Below, in pieces: positions 8,340 to 18,630 of a stretch of 64,000 bases of DNA (the first letter of the stretch is position 1; every line of letters begins with the position of its first letter). Source of the stretch: Puia dinghuensis (GTDB taxonomy: Bacteria; Bacteroidota; Bacteroidia; Chitinophagales; Chitinophagaceae); the NCBI RefSeq assembly GCF_014642875.1, contig NZ_BMJC01000001.1:539335-603334 (forward strand), written 5' to 3'. The translations under genes were made by a program, and so were the position numbers. Below the pieces are notes generated by a model. It had not been told where the DNA came from and did not search any database. It was given only the letters and a program-made list of their open reading frames with translations.

Positions 8340-9677
8340 TTAGTTATTTATGTATGATAGGATGGCCGCGGCGGCATCTTTGCCGGCCTGTACGGCGTCG
8401 ACCACTTCCTTGCCGCCATTGACGTTATCCCCACCGGCAAAGACGCCTGGAATATTGGTTGCGCCGTTGCTGTCGATGCTGACGCGGCCTTTGTCATGTG
8501 CGATGGTTTCGTCGGCGACCAGCGTTTCATAAGGCATCTGTCCTGCTGCTTTGATGACCATATCCACGTCGAGAGTGATCGTCCTGCCCGTATCTACCGG
8601 CCTGCGGCGGCCGCTGGCGTCGGGCGGTCCCGGCTCCATGACGCTGCACAGCAGTTGGGTCACGCGGCCACCGGCGCCGAGGACGGATTTTGGCGCCGCC
8701 AGCCAGATGATGTTGCAACCGTCTAGTTTGGCAATATCCAGTTCTGTTTCGGTGCAAGGCATTTCGGCTTGCGTGCGGCGATAGACGAGGGTCACCTCTT
8801 TTGCTCCGAGGCGGCGGGCCTGGGTAGCGGCGTCGATGGCGGTCATTCCCATGCCGATGACGGCAACCCTATCGCCTACGGGTGTGGCGGGGTAGCCTTC
8901 GGCACGGATCGACCAGATGAAACGGATGGCGTCGACGACGCCTTCGAGGTCTTCGCCGGGGATATCCAGGCGGCGGGCGAGGCCCACGCCAAAGGCGAGG
9001 TAGACAGCGTCGTACTGTTGCCGGAGGTGGCTTAGCTGCAGGTTGCGGCCCAGCTGCTGTTCATAGCGGATGGCGATACCGCCGATGGAGAGGATATAGT
9101 CCAGCTCTTCCGCGCAGAACTCCGGGGTTATTTTATACGCGGCGACACCATAGGTCATGAGGCCGCCGCCTTTCTGTTCTTTCTCGTAGATGGTGACGTC
9201 GACACCCGCGCGGGCGAGGACATGCGCGGCGCTGAGACCCGATGGACCGGCGCCCACGATGGCCACCTTTTTGCCGGTGGGTTTGCTTCGTTGGAAGAGC
9301 GGCCATTTTTCGCGGATAGCCTTTTCCGTGGCATAGCGCTGGAGCCGGGCGATGGGGATGGGGGTTTCTTCCATGAGGTTGTAGACGCAGGCGCCTTCGC
9401 AGAGCTTCTCCACGGGACATACACGCGCGCAGCCGCCACCCATGATATTCGACTGAAAGATGGTGTGGGCGGAGCCTTTCACGTTGTCAGTGACTATCTG
9501 TTTGATGAACCTGGGCACATCGATGCCCGTAGGACAGCTTTTGGTACAGGGCGCGTCGTAGCAATACAAGCAGCGGTTGGCATCGACCAGTGCTGCATCC
9601 CGCGTTTCGAAGGGCGGGTGGATGTCGCTGAAGTTCTGCGCGTATTCGGCGTCGGAAAGGCGGTTGTCGCGGATCAT
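8340..9677 (-). CDS. preT: NAD(P)-dependent dihydropyrimidine dehydrogenase, subunit PreT
   Basis: The electron-input subunit of the PreT/PreA complex, related to the N-terminal half of mammalian dihydropyrimidine dehydrogenase and to the glutamate synthase small subunit. The 445 residues start with an Fe-S domain (CLYCYDAPCTKSCPTGID, then CARVCPVEKLCEGAC). A FAD-binding Rossmann fold follows (VGAGPSGLSAAHVL), then an NAD(P)H-binding fold (VIGMGMTAID), and a C-terminal FAD motif ending in GVFAGGDNVNGG. Its start codon overlaps the stop of the beta-ureidopropionase gene as ATGA, so translation is probably coupled. PreA, its partner, follows immediately. Confidence 0.95.
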   Translation of the reverse strand: MIRDNRLSDAEYAQNFSDIHPPFETRDAALVDANRCLYCYDAPCTKSCPTGIDVPRFIKQIVTDNVKGSAHTIFQSNIMGGGCARVCPVEKLCEGACVYNLMEETPIPIARLQRYATEKAIREKWPLFQRSKPTGKKVAIVGAGPSGLSAAHVLARAGVDVTIYEKEQKGGGLMTYGVAAYKITPEFCAEELDYILSIGGIAIRYEQQLGRNLQLSHLRQQYDAVYLAFGVGLARRLDIPGEDLEGVVDAIRFIWSIRAEGYPATPVGDRVAVIGMGMTAIDAATQARRLGAKEVTLVYRRTQAEMPCTETELDIAKLDGCNIIWLAAPKSVLGAGGRVTQLLCSVMEPGPPDASGRRRPVDTGRTITLDVDMVIKAAGQMPYETLVADETIAHDKGRVSIDSNGATNIPGVFAGGDNVNGGKEVVDAVQAGKDAAAAILSYINN

Positions 9678-10540
9678 AGTTCTGTCAATTTACCATAGGT
9701 TTCCGGCCGGCGGTCGCGGAAGAACTGCCAGACGCTGCGAACTTCGTCTATCTTGTCGAGATCGAATTCGGCGATGAGCAGCTCGTCCTTGTCTTCGGAG
9801 GCCTGGGCAAAGATCTGGCCGCGGGGGTCTACAAAATAGCTGCTGCCGTAGAAGCGGCCCAGATCCCAGGGGCGCTCTTCCCCGACACGGTTGATACAGC
9901 CCATAAAATAGCCGTTGGCGGCGGCGTGTGCGGGTTGCTCCAGCTTCCATAGATATTGAGACAGGCCGGCTACTGTAGCGGAGGGGTTATATACGATCTC
10001 GGCGCCGTTGAGGCCGAGGACGCGCGCCCCGTCGGGAAAGTGGCGGTCGTAGCAGATGTAGACGCCGACTTTGGCGTACCGGGTCTGGAAGACGGGATAG
10101 CCCAGGTTGCCGGGTTTGAAAAAGAATTTCTCCCAAAAACCAGAGGTGTGCGGGATGTGGTTCTTGCGGTATTTCCCGAGAAAGGTGCCATCGGCATCGA
10201 TCACCGCAGCCGTGTTGTACAGTACACCCGCCTGCTCTTTTTCATAGACCGGGACGATCATGACCATGCTGTATTTTTTGGCATATTCCGTCATTCGCTG
10301 GATGGTGGGTCCCGGCACGGATTCGGCGGAGGCATACCAATCGCTGTTCTGACCGGGGCAGAAATACGGGGTATTGAATATCTCCTGCAGACAAAGGATC
10401 TGCACGCCTTTCTCGCCCGCCTCTTCGATGTAGGGGAGGTGTTTTTGCAGCATGGCTTCCTTGATCTCTTCGATGGTGCCTTCGCCTTCCGTCTTTGGAA
10501 GGCTCATTTGGATCAGACCTGATTTGATGATTCTTGCCAT
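9674..10540 (-). CDS. Beta-ureidopropionase (N-carbamoyl-beta-alanine amidohydrolase), nitrilase superfamily
   Basis: It hydrolyses N-carbamoyl-beta-alanine (or the beta-aminoisobutyrate analogue) to beta-alanine, CO2 and ammonia, the third step of reductive pyrimidine breakdown. With the start at 10540 the protein has 288 residues. An 18-residue extension is possible, but this start follows an AAGG-containing sequence and directly follows the dihydropyrimidinase stop. The nitrilase triad is visible: Glu53 in LCLQEIF, Lys126 in GKYRKNHIPH and Cys163 in GVYICYDRHFPDG. Some close relatives are N-carbamoyl-D-amino-acid hydrolases or N-carbamoylputrescine amidases; the operon makes the pyrimidine role by far the most likely. 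The stop overlaps the preT start by four bases. Confidence 0.9.
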   Translation of the reverse strand: MARIIKSGLIQMSLPKTEGEGTIEEIKEAMLQKHLPYIEEAGEKGVQILCLQEIFNTPYFCPGQNSDWYASAESVPGPTIQRMTEYAKKYSMVMIVPVYEKEQAGVLYNTAAVIDADGTFLGKYRKNHIPHTSGFWEKFFFKPGNLGYPVFQTRYAKVGVYICYDRHFPDGARVLGLNGAEIVYNPSATVAGLSQYLWKLEQPAHAAANGYFMGCINRVGEERPWDLGRFYGSSYFVDPRGQIFAQASEDKDELLIAEFDLDKIDEVRSVWQFFRDRRPETYGKLTEL

Positions 10541-10542
10541 AA

Positions 10543-11896
10543 TTAAACCTTGTTTCTTTTGATGAATTGGCCGTAGCCTTTTTCCACGAGACATGTATTG
10601 TTGTTGATGGCCACGCGGCCCCGAAGTAATACCGTCTTTACTTTTCCGGTGACTTCCCAGCCTTCATACGCCGAGTAATCGACATTCATGTGGTGGGTAG
10701 CCGCAGAGAGCGTGTGTTTTTCATTGGGATCGAAAAGAACGATATCCGCGTCGCTGCCGGGAGCGAGGGTTCCTTTTCGAGGCCACATGCCGAAAATTTT
10801 GGCGGCGTTGGTGGAGGCCACTTCGACGTATTTGTTGAGGCTGATGCGGCCTTTATGCACGCCTTCGCTGTAGAGCAGTTCCATGCGGTGCTCGATGGCG
10901 GGATGGCCGTTGGGGGTCTTCGAAAAATCCTTTTCGCCCATCAGCTTTTGCTTCCAGAGGAAGGGGCAGTGGTCGGTGGCAACCACGCGGACGAGTCCCT
11001 GGTTGATGCCGGCCCAGAGCGTTTCGCGATCTTTCGCCTTGCGCAGCGGCGGGCTCATGACCCATTTGGCGCCATCGAAATCCTTTTCATAGAGGCTGGC
11101 GTCGAGCAGGAGGTATTGGATGCAGGTTTCGACAAGAACGGTCTGGTTGCGCCGCGTTGCGTTGCGCACGGCATTTAAAGCCCCCTCACAGGTGAGATGA
11201 ACAATATAACCCGGACAACCTGTATAATTGGCTATATCCGCGAAGCGGCCGCTGGCCTCGGCTTCCGTGACTTCCGGTTGTGAAAGATAATGATACAGCG
11301 GGGATAATTTTCCTTCGGCGCGGTGTTGGGCAATGAGGTAGTCGATCATGTCGCCGTTGGTGGCGTGGACGGTGACGAGGCCACCCTGGCGTTTTACTTC
11401 CTGCATGAGGGCGGTCATCTGGCGATCGTCGATCATCAGCGCGCCTTTATAGGCCATGAAGGTTTTGAAGGAGGTGATCCCTTCTTCTTCCACCATTTGC
11501 CTGATCTCCTTTTTTGTGTTGTCGTTGTAGTCGGTGACGGCCATATGGAAGCTATAGTCGCCGACGGCGGTGCCGCTTGCGCGTCCATTCCATTCCGCGA
11601 GGGCTTCATGCAGCGAATGCCCCTGTTTTTGCAGGACGAAGTCGATCACCGTCGTCGTCCCGCCAAATAGTGCGGCCCTTGTTCCTGTCTCGTGCGTATC
11701 GCTCGAGAACGTCCCCATGAAAGGCATATCCAGGTGCACGTGCGGGTCTATTCCGCCCGGCATGACCAGCAGCCCTTTTGCATCGATGGTGGTGTCGGCC
11801 TTTGCCGGCAGGTTGCGGCCGACGGCGGTGATGGTTTCGTCTTCGATGAGCAGGTCGCCGGTGAAGTCATCGGCGGCCGTTATGATCCTTCCGTTC

Positions 11897-11913
<17 letters not shown>
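10543..11913 (-). CDS. hydA: Dihydropyrimidinase (D-hydantoinase family)
   Basis: It opens the dihydrouracil or dihydrothymine ring to give the N-carbamoyl-beta-amino acid. It is a cytoplasmic, metal-dependent cyclic amidohydrolase of 456 residues, the normal length. The binuclear metal site is complete: His58 and His60 in DPHVH, the carbamylated Lys150 in SFKTF, His183 in VTVHATNGD, the His in YIVHLTCEG and the Asp in VATDHCPF. Lys150 and His183 fall at the same numbers as in well-studied hydantoinases. Its start overlaps the end of the NCS1 transporter by 17 bases, and the next gene begins two bases after its stop. Confidence 0.95.
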
Positions 11914-13414
<1,501 letters not shown>

Positions 13415-13425
13415 AGGCGATCGAT

Positions 13426-14637
13426 CTATTTTGTTGGGATGCGGTTGTATTGTCGGAGAATGCGGATGACGGCTGCTGTAGGCAGCCCATAGACGGTATT
13501 TCCGTTGATACCGGTTAGCGTCCTGCCCGCGAACAGGGCGTTGACGATGGCTTCTTCGGTGGCCTCGACGGTAGCAGTGAAGAGGGCATTGATATGATCG
13601 TTCGGCAGGGTGGTCACCGTCCGGTTTTCTGTATTGCTAAAGGCATGGGGGTTGGCCGTGGAGAAGACGATGAAGATATCACCCGAGCCGTTGCCGCCGA
13701 TGCCGCCTGTCCGGGTGACGCCCAGGGGGATACGCTGGGCCAGGCGTTTGAGCTGACCCGGCAGGAGGGGAGCGTCCGTGGCGAGGACGACGATGATGGA
13801 CCCCGTCTCTTCACGTGGTGGAGTAGAGGCAAGCCCGAGAGGTTGTTTGTCGATGGAATAGGGCAGGGTATCGCGCAGGGCTTTGCCTACGGGCACACCC
13901 GCAATGGTAAGTTGCTCCCGACTACCATGATTGCATTGCACGAGGACGCCGACAGTGTAGCCACCGGCACTTTTGTCCAACACCCGGGAGGCAGTGCCGA
14001 TGCCCCCTTTGAACCCATAGCACATCATGCCTGTGCCGCCGCCGACACCGCCTTCTTCGACTGATCCGCCGTGGGCGCTGTCGAGCGCGTGGAAGACGTC
14101 TTCCTTGCGAACGTGCTGGCCGTTGATGTCGTTGAAGATGCCGTCATAGGTCTCGGCGACTACCGGGTAGGCATACCAGTAGTCATGATAGAAGGGAGTA
14201 TAATAATGATGCTGATCCATCCATTGCCAGGCGGCGTCGCGGACGGTGCCGACGCTGCCGGTGTTGGTGATGAGGATGGGGGTTTCGAGGAAGCCGGATT
14301 CGGTGATCCAGTGCGTGCCCGTCATATCGCCGTTGCCGTTGAGGGTGTACCAGTTGGCATAGACGGGGTCGAAGGTGGTCCCGCGTGGCAGGATGGCGGT
14401 GACGCCGGTGCGGACGGGGCCTTTTCCTTTTACCAGCGGTCCGTTACCGCTGATAAGCGTGGTGTGGCCGACGGTGACACCCGGGACATCGGTGATGGCG
14501 TTGAAGGGGCCCGGGGCGCCGTCGAAGGGGATGCCGTAGTCGCGGGCGCGGTAGCCTGCGCTTTGGGCGGACGCCGTTGTGAAAAAAAACAGGAGCCACC
14601 CGCAGGAGAGCGGTAAGATGGTTTTTGTTATGTGCAT
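13426..14637 (-). CDS. Exported P1-family peptidase (DmpA/BapA-like beta-aminopeptidase candidate)
   Basis: A 403-residue S58/P1-family Ntn-hydrolase. Family members cleave themselves before a Ser or Thr and act as L-aminopeptidases/D-esterases or beta-aminopeptidases that release N-terminal beta-alanine. The N-terminus is a signal peptide ending ASAQ, so it is likely periplasmic. The typical opening ITDVPGVTVGHTTL is present, and Ser318 in GGNGSGDIFIVFSTAN matches the self-processing nucleophile position. It is packed into the pyrimidine operon, one base from the aminotransferase stop and 11 bases before the NCS1 start. Because the operon's central metabolite is beta-alanine, cleavage of beta-alanyl peptides is an attractive inference, not a demonstrated role. 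Confidence 0.85.
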   Translation of the reverse strand: MHITKTILPLSCGWLLFFFTTASAQSAGYRARDYGIPFDGAPGPFNAITDVPGVTVGHTTLISGNGPLVKGKGPVRTGVTAILPRGTTFDPVYANWYTLNGNGDMTGTHWITESGFLETPILITNTGSVGTVRDAAWQWMDQHHYYTPFYHDYWYAYPVVAETYDGIFNDINGQHVRKEDVFHALDSAHGGSVEEGGVGGGTGMMCYGFKGGIGTASRVLDKSAGGYTVGVLVQCNHGSREQLTIAGVPVGKALRDTLPYSIDKQPLGLASTPPREETGSIIVVLATDAPLLPGQLKRLAQRIPLGVTRTGGIGGNGSGDIFIVFSTANPHAFSNTENRTVTTLPNDHINALFTATVEATEEAIVNALFAGRTLTGINGNTVYGLPTAAVIRILRQYNRIPTK

Positions 14638-14638
14638 G

Positions 14639-15997
14639 TTAGTTTTCAGTTACGTGTGCATCCGCAATCGTTAGAGCGTCACTGATCATAGCCAGCCCCT
14701 CATCCACCTGTTCGCGGGTGATGCACAAGGGCGGCGCGATGAAAACGTAGTTCCACCGGACAAAGGTGTACATGCCGAGCTGTTTCAGCCGGGCGGCCAC
14801 CTGGTTCATAACGGTCATTTCCTCCGGCTTGGCATTGAAGGGAGCCATAGGTTCCTTTGTCTTACGGTTCTTCACGATCTCGAGGCAGCCAAGCAGGCCG
14901 GTATTGCGCCAATCGCCGATGCAGGGATGTTTCGCCTGAAGGAGAGCCACCTGTTCGTCGACATAGCGTCCCATGATGGCGGCATTTTCGATGAGGTTCT
15001 CGTCTTCATAGATCTTCAGCACTTCGAGGCCCGCGGCACAGGACACAGGATGAGCGGAATAGGTGAGGCCCAGCCAGAGGACGCGGTCGTTGAAATGCTC
15101 CGCAATTTTGTCCGTAACGATAAGGGCGCCCAGAGGTAAGTACCCCGCTGTTATCCCCTTTGCCGTCGCGATCATATCGGGGACGACGCCGTGCAGCTCG
15201 GAAGCAAACCATTTGCCTGTTCTGCCAAAGCCGCTCATTACCTCGTCGGCGATGAGCAGGATGCCGTATTTATCGCAGAGGGCTCGTACCTTCTTCAGAT
15301 AGTCGGGTGGGTATTTGATACAGCCGGAGGAGCCGCTTTCGCCTTCCATGAGGATGGCGGCGATGTTTTCCGGTCCCTCGAATTCAATGACCCTTTCGAT
15401 ATGGGATACGCATTCCCGGTGGCAGGTCGTGATCTCCTGGTTCCAGGGGCAGCGATAGCAATAAGGGTCTTCGACGTGGATGATATTGGGCGCCTGCTGG
15501 GCGTCGGCGGGTAGTTTGCGGGGGTCGCCGCCTGCGGTCATCGCTCCATAGGAACTGCCATGAAAGGCGCGGTAGCGGGCGATGATCTTGTGACGGCCGG
15601 TGTAGAGCCGGGCCAGCTTAATGGCGTTTTCAATGGCGGTGGCGCCGCAGACAGTGAAGAGGGTCTTTTGCAGGTTGCCGGGGGTGATCTCAGCCAGTTT
15701 TTTGCCTAGTTCGCCGCGTGCTTTTGTCACGCAGGAGGGAGTAACATAGCTTACTTCCTGCATCTGCCGGACGACGGCTTCTGTAACGCGCTGGTTGCCG
15801 TGACCGATGTTGACATTCATCAGGCCAGAGGAGAAGTCGAGATATCGCTTCCCATCGTAATCGTAAAGATATACGCCTTCGGCGCGTTGAACGGCGATGG
15901 GATTGATACCTTTCTGTTTACTCCAGGAGAAGAGGGTATAGTCGAGATTTTCTTGTACGATCTCCTGGGTTTCGGATAGCGTGGTGGGTTGCGGCAT
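14639..15997 (-). CDS. Class III omega-aminotransferase (beta-alanine transaminase candidate)
   Basis: A PLP enzyme of 452 residues, fold type I, class III. In this operon it most likely moves the amino group of beta-alanine (or 3-aminoisobutyrate) to pyruvate or 2-oxoglutarate, giving malonate semialdehyde for the dehydrogenase next to it. Visible features are the N-terminal substrate region around SSGLMNVNIGHGN, the cofactor loop VCGATAIENAIKLAR, the Asp-containing LLIADEVMSGFGRTGKW and the PLP-binding Lys (about residue 280) in ATAKGITAGYLPLGA. I chose the ATG at 15997 because it follows the mmsA stop by 14 bases and the protein then begins like its relatives. The upstream in-frame ATG would overlap mmsA. 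Confidence 0.88.
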   Translation of the reverse strand: MPQPTTLSETQEIVQENLDYTLFSWSKQKGINPIAVQRAEGVYLYDYDGKRYLDFSSGLMNVNIGHGNQRVTEAVVRQMQEVSYVTPSCVTKARGELGKKLAEITPGNLQKTLFTVCGATAIENAIKLARLYTGRHKIIARYRAFHGSSYGAMTAGGDPRKLPADAQQAPNIIHVEDPYCYRCPWNQEITTCHRECVSHIERVIEFEGPENIAAILMEGESGSSGCIKYPPDYLKKVRALCDKYGILLIADEVMSGFGRTGKWFASELHGVVPDMIATAKGITAGYLPLGALIVTDKIAEHFNDRVLWLGLTYSAHPVSCAAGLEVLKIYEDENLIENAAIMGRYVDEQVALLQAKHPCIGDWRNTGLLGCLEIVKNRKTKEPMAPFNAKPEEMTVMNQVAARLKQLGMYTFVRWNYVFIAPPLCITREQVDEGLAMISDALTIADAHVTEN

Positions 15998-16011
15998 ATG
16001 GGAAATTTTTT

Positions 16012-17493
16012 TTAGCTCATCCAGTTGATGCCCGCTTCGGGATTCCATTTCACGGTGCTCTTTTTGAGGCGGGTCCAGAATTCGATGGAAGACTTGCCGG
16101 TGATGTCGCCGACACCGAATTTGCTTTCGTTCCAGCCGCCAAAAGAGAAAGGCTCGCGGGGCACCGGTACGCCGACATTCACTCCGACCATCCCGGCGCT
16201 GGCGCGGTCGATAACGTATCTTGCGTAGCCACCATTCTGGGTGAAGACAGAGGCGGCATTGCCATATGGGCTGGCGTTCTCGATGGCCAGGGCCTCGTCG
16301 AGCGTTTTTACACGCGTGATACTGATTACGGGGCCGAAGATCTCTTCGGTGGCGACGGCCATATCGGGCCGGACATAATCAATGACGGTGGGACCAACAT
16401 AAGTGCCCCCTTCCTTCCCTGCGACGACATAGTTGCGGCCGTCGACGAGGATCTTTGCTCCCTGTTGTTCGGCTTCGGTGATATAGCTTTCGATCCTTTC
16501 TTTTGCGGCGCGGTCGATAACGGCGCCGAGGTTTTCGCCGGGGATGATGCGACGGGCTTCGGCGCAGATGCGGTTGATGATGTCGTCAACCGGTCCGACA
16601 GCCACCATCGCCGATGCAGCCATACAGCGCTGGCCGGCGCAGCCGCTCATAGAAGCCGCGACGTTCTGGGCCGTCATCTCGGGTTGGGCGTCGGGCAACA
16701 CCAGCAGGTGGTTCTTGGCGCCGCCAAGGGCGAGGCAGCGTTTCAGGTTTTGGGTGGCGCGCCTGTAGACCAGTTTAGCCACTTTCGTGGAGCCAACGAA
16801 GGAGACGGCATCGATGCCGGGGTGATCGCAGATGGCTTCCACGGTAGCGCTATCACCGTTGATGATATTGAAGACCCCATCCGGCAGACCGGCTTCCTTC
16901 AATAAGAGGGCGAGGCGGGCTACGCTGAGGGGAACTTTTTCGGATGGTTTGATGATCATGCAATTACCCAGGGCAAGGGCATTGGGGATGGTCCAGTTGG
17001 GCACCATCGCCGGGAAATTGAACGGGACGATGGAGGCTACGACGCCCAGGGGGACATGTTCCGCGCGGCATTCCACACCCTTGCTCACCTCCAACACTTC
17101 ACCGCCCATTAGATTCGGAAGCGCCGTGGCGAACTCGGTGAGCTCTATACACTTCTCTATCTCGGCGACAGCCTCCCCACGGGTCTTACCATTTTCTTCA
17201 CTGACAAGGGCCGCTAATTCCCCGAGGTGTTGTTCCAACAGGTATTTATAGCGGAAGAAGACCTGGACCCGCTCTTTTATGGGCGTTCTGCTCCAGCGGG
17301 GGAAGGCAGCTTTTGCGGCGGCAACGGCAGCGTCCAGCTCACCGGTGGTGGCGCAGGGCATTTCTGCCAGGAGGCTGCCGTCGATGGGGGAAAAAACAAG
17401 GAGGCTTCGGCCAGAAGAGCTGGCGGCGAAACCTCCGTTTATGTAGTTGTTCAGGCGACCGTATTTGCTTTCGGTGGAGACGGCGGGTTCCAT
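16012..17493 (-). CDS. mmsA: CoA-acylating methylmalonate/malonate-semialdehyde dehydrogenase
   Basis: It oxidises malonate semialdehyde to acetyl-CoA and CO2 (or methylmalonate semialdehyde to propionyl-CoA), ending the pyrimidine route in central metabolism. With the start at 17493 it has 493 residues. The catalytic Cys290 lies in GCAGQRCMAAS, a motif characteristic of this CoA-dependent branch of the aldehyde dehydrogenases. The NAD-binding FVGSTKVAK and the EEIFGPVIS motif are present. An upstream start at 17541 is possible but would add a non-homologous leader. It is the first gene of the pyrimidine operon, and its start codon lies in one arm of a perfect 12-bp inverted repeat. Confidence 0.93.
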   Translation of the reverse strand: MEPAVSTESKYGRLNNYINGGFAASSSGRSLLVFSPIDGSLLAEMPCATTGELDAAVAAAKAAFPRWSRTPIKERVQVFFRYKYLLEQHLGELAALVSEENGKTRGEAVAEIEKCIELTEFATALPNLMGGEVLEVSKGVECRAEHVPLGVVASIVPFNFPAMVPNWTIPNALALGNCMIIKPSEKVPLSVARLALLLKEAGLPDGVFNIINGDSATVEAICDHPGIDAVSFVGSTKVAKLVYRRATQNLKRCLALGGAKNHLLVLPDAQPEMTAQNVAASMSGCAGQRCMAASAMVAVGPVDDIINRICAEARRIIPGENLGAVIDRAAKERIESYITEAEQQGAKILVDGRNYVVAGKEGGTYVGPTVIDYVRPDMAVATEEIFGPVISITRVKTLDEALAIENASPYGNAASVFTQNGGYARYVIDRASAGMVGVNVGVPVPREPFSFGGWNESKFGVGDITGKSSIEFWTRLKKSTVKWNPEAGINWMS

Positions 17494-17542
17494 TGTATTT
17501 CGGTTTATGCACGGATCAGCCACCGGCCGTCCGAAATACAAT
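17492..17542. promoter_or_regulatory. Perfect 12-bp inverted repeat spanning the mmsA start codon
   Basis: The arms ATTGTATTTCGG (17492-17503) and CCGAAATACAAT (17531-17542) are exact reverse complements separated by 27 bases. In the minus-strand transcript the second arm includes the first two bases of the mmsA AUG, so a hairpin would mask the start codon. As DNA, the half-sites lie 39 bp centre to centre and could bind a regulator. No T-run follows. This is the only intergenic space at the head of the pyrimidine operon. Confidence 0.6.
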
Positions 17543-17547
17543 TTAAC

Positions 17548-18543
17548 TTATTTCCGGGTGACCACCAACACCCCGAATGTCCCGGGGATCATCTTCGGCC
17601 TTCCGCCGCCGGGTTCAGCGCCTTCCAAGTCTGCCGCCGGCAGATAGACTGCATGCATTTTGCTGTCAACCGCCACTGTCCGGGCGCTGCGTTTGGTAGG
17701 TACATTGTCGATGACGCTAAAGGAGGAAGCAGATGTTTCTTTGATGACGGTGAGCTTTCCTTCCCCGCAGGAGGCAAAGACCAGGTCGAGGCCTTCGTCA
17801 AAGCCAACTCCGTCGCAGCCGTCGCCGATGGGCAGTTTGGTGACGACGTTGCCGTTGGTGGCGTCCATGACGACCAGCTGCTTGTCACAGCCCGCAAAGA
17901 GCCGTTTGGTCTTTCTGTCTATTTCCAGGCCGGTGGGGCCTTCGGCGCCGAGGGGCCAGTTGGCTACAACCGTCTTACTACCGAGATCGACCACCGAGAT
18001 CTTGTTCTTGTCTTCGATGTTGACATAGATCTTGCCGGCATTGTCGGATACGGCTGTTTCCGGTTTACCGTCCAGCGGGATGGTGGCCGTTACCTGTCCG
18101 GTGGCGGCGTCTATGACGGTGAGGTCGTGGCTTCTGCCATTGCAGGTGATGATCGATTTGGAGAAGGGGTCATACATGATGGCATCGGGATTTTGTCCCG
18201 TAGCGATCTGGCCTTGAACGGCAAAAGTCTTCAGATCGAATACGGTGACATTGTTGATCCGGCCGTTGCTGGTATATCCTTTTCCATGCGCCTCGTCGAA
18301 GGCAATGCCGTGAACACCGGTGGTGTTGGGGATGACCCCGATGGAGTCACCGGTTTTCGGATCGAGGATATTCACCTGGGTGCCGTGAGAGACGTAGATC
18401 TTGCCACCGGGGCCAACGGCAATATAGTCCCAGCCGCCGGGGCTTCCGATCTTAAAAGTTTTGGTCAGGGAGTAACCGCTCGTCTGCGCGCTGGCGGCGG
18501 CAGTGGCCAGGCAGAGTACGAAGGCAGGCAAAAGGAATTTCAT
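17548..18543 (-). CDS. YncE-like secreted beta-propeller protein
   Basis: A 331-residue exported protein. The start at 18543 gives a clean signal peptide ending ASAQ; a seven-residue upstream extension lacks one. The rest consists of YVTN/NHL-type beta-propeller blades with repeating patterns such as DLKTFAVQGQIATGQNPDAI, VIDAATGQVTATIPLDGKPE and DATNGNVVTKLPIGDG, as in YncE and other quinoprotein-like propellers of unknown substrate. It lies 54 bases upstream of mmsA and 87 bases after the ABC transporter on the same strand, so read-through into the pyrimidine operon is possible. No specific function can be assigned. Confidence 0.85.
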   Translation of the reverse strand: MKFLLPAFVLCLATAAASAQTSGYSLTKTFKIGSPGGWDYIAVGPGGKIYVSHGTQVNILDPKTGDSIGVIPNTTGVHGIAFDEAHGKGYTSNGRINNVTVFDLKTFAVQGQIATGQNPDAIMYDPFSKSIITCNGRSHDLTVIDAATGQVTATIPLDGKPETAVSDNAGKIYVNIEDKNKISVVDLGSKTVVANWPLGAEGPTGLEIDRKTKRLFAGCDKQLVVMDATNGNVVTKLPIGDGCDGVGFDEGLDLVFASCGEGKLTVIKETSASSFSVIDNVPTKRSARTVAVDSKMHAVYLPAADLEGAEPGGGRPKMIPGTFGVLVVTRK

Positions 18544-18630
18544 GTGCGTTGGTTTTGCCGTCAATGTAGCCCCGAATTCTGGTTGAAATCTGGATGTCGG
18601 GCCTTCGGCCAGCGGGCCCCTGCTGGATAA

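Noticed and set aside
17227-18630. 467-codon open frame on the plus strand antisense to mmsA and the YncE-like gene
   Set aside because: Product is Gly/Val/Asp-rich with no domain; it arises because the minus-strand genes are GC-rich at codon position three.
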